NCBI GenBank assembly: GCA_001800005.1
Contig: MGUL01000027.1
Span: forward strand, 11,099 to 17,449
Direction of reading: 5' to 3'
DNA length: 6,351 nt
Origin: Elusimicrobia bacterium RBG_16_66_12
Lineage (GTDB): Bacteria > Elusimicrobiota > Elusimicrobia > UBA1565 > UBA9628
Positions 5,672 to 6,351 of this stretch are shown in pieces; position 1 is the stretch's first letter; each line of letters begins with the position of its first letter. Below the pieces are notes generated by a model. The model was not told the origin of the DNA and did not search any database. It was given only the letters and a program-made list of their open reading frames with translations. A program made the translations under genes and the position numbers.

Positions 5672-6351
5672 ATGCGCGCGGCCGCGATCGTCGTCTCCGG
5701 AGGGTCGGGCTCCCGGATGGGCAAACCCAAGCAATTTCTGCCCCTGTCGGGCTCGACGGTCGCGGAGTGGTCGCTCAAGTGCTTTGTCGACATGCCCGAG
5801 ATCGAAGCCGTCATCCTTGTCTTGGGCGAGGATTCTCTCAAGGAGCACGGCTCTCGTCTTTCCGGCGGGAAGGTCAAAGTCGTTCCGGCCGGCCCCACCC
5901 GGATGGGGTCGGTGCGCAACGGATTCGCGGCCGTGCCTCCGGGAGTTGATGTCGTCGCCGTTCATGACGGAGCCCGCTCTCTCATCACGGCTGAGATCGT
6001 CCGCGCGACGCTGGCCGAGGCCGCCAAGTCGGGCGCCGCGGTCGCCGCCGTGCCGGTCAAGGATACCCTCAAGCGCGTGCCCCGGGGGGGGCGGGGCGTC
6101 GCCGAGACCCCGGACCGTTCCGAGTTCTGGGCCGCTCAGACGCCCCAGACCTATCGCTATGCGGTCCTCCAAGAGGCTCTGGAGAAATATAAAGACGACG
6201 CCGACGCCACCGACGAGAGCCAACTCGTCGAGAAGTGCGGCCGGACGGTCTCGGTCGTGCCGTCCAGCTGCGAGAATCTCAAGATCACCACCCCGGAGGA
6301 CATGACCATGGCGCAGGCCATCCTCGACTCCCGCGCCGGAGGCCCGCGCCT
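5672..6351 (+). CDS. ispD: 2-C-methyl-D-erythritol 4-phosphate cytidylyltransferase IspD (3' end outside window)
   Basis: IspD joins CTP and methylerythritol 4-phosphate to give CDP-ME, the third step of the MEP isoprenoid pathway in the cytoplasm. The frame runs from ATG 5672 to the window edge (226 full codons) with no stop. Motifs are the nucleotide-binding GGSGSRMG (10-17) and PKQFLPL (19-25), TRMGSVRNGF (76-85), VHDGARS (97-103), VKDTLKRV (129-136), WAAQTPQTY (153-161), TDES (180-183) and LKITTPED (203-210). By alignment from memory to the E. coli enzyme, R15, K20, D99, R102, T132 and K204 match catalytic or binding residues. Several flanking positions differ from the usual consensus. 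Most family members end just after the last motif, so a stop soon after the edge is likely, but a fusion to IspF cannot be excluded. The start lies two bases after the PIN-TRAM stop without a clear Shine-Dalgarno, which suggests translational coupling. Confidence 0.95.
   Translation, partial: MRAAAIVVSGGSGSRMGKPKQFLPLSGSTVAEWSLKCFVDMPEIEAVILVLGEDSLKEHGSRLSGGKVKVVPAGPTRMGSVRNGFAAVPPGVDVVAVHDGARSLITAEIVRATLAEAAKSGAAVAAVPVKDTLKRVPRGGRGVAETPDRSEFWAAQTPQTYRYAVLQEALEKYKDDADATDESQLVEKCGRTVSVVPSSCENLKITTPEDMTMAQAILDSRAGGPR

Overview
The window is bacterial, gene-dense and mostly very GC-rich (46 of 60 bases are G or C at 4321-4380 in radA, 47 of 60 at 241-300 in the first gene). It carries the end of an apparent envelope-transport protein, a short accessory stretch, and a conserved housekeeping block. 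The MCE/MlaD-like protein with a beta-strand-rich C-terminal end and the radA / PIN-TRAM / ispD block suggest a Gram-negative-type bacterium with an outer membrane. My best guess is a high-GC Elusimicrobiota lineage or a similar phylum, but this is a guess from protein style, not a demonstrated placement.

Left edge (2-595, +): the C-terminal 197 residues of a protein that reads like the distal part of an MCE/MlaD-family lipid-transport component. Converging on it with only 12 bases between the stop codons is a 66-codon minus-strand ORF (608-808) with a weak signal-peptide-like start and three copies of a 17-residue repeat, each with a Cys-Val-Trp-Pro-Asn-X-Cys loop. It is the least explained object in the window.

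Middle (997-3202, +): three genes of clearly lower GC. tcmP, a Rossmann methyltransferase-like 'three-Cys-motif partner' gene, overlaps by one base (TAATG) with a Gp37/Gp68-like (DUF5131) gene that carries the CX6CX2C three-Cys motif. The two form a family pair of unknown biochemical role. Behind them is a lipoprotein of unknown function with its own candidate promoter and a strong Shine-Dalgarno before a GTG start. The composition change and the pair's known patchy, phage-linked distribution suggest an accessory insertion upstream of the housekeeping block.

Right side (3227-6351, +): radA (recombination and repair ATPase), a YacL-like membrane protein with PIN and TRAM domains, and ispD (MEP-pathway isoprenoid synthesis, cut by the window end) lie head to tail with gaps of 49 and 2 bases and probably form an operon. 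The order matches the Bacillus radA-disA-yacL-ispD cluster, except that disA, the c-di-AMP synthase gene, is absent.
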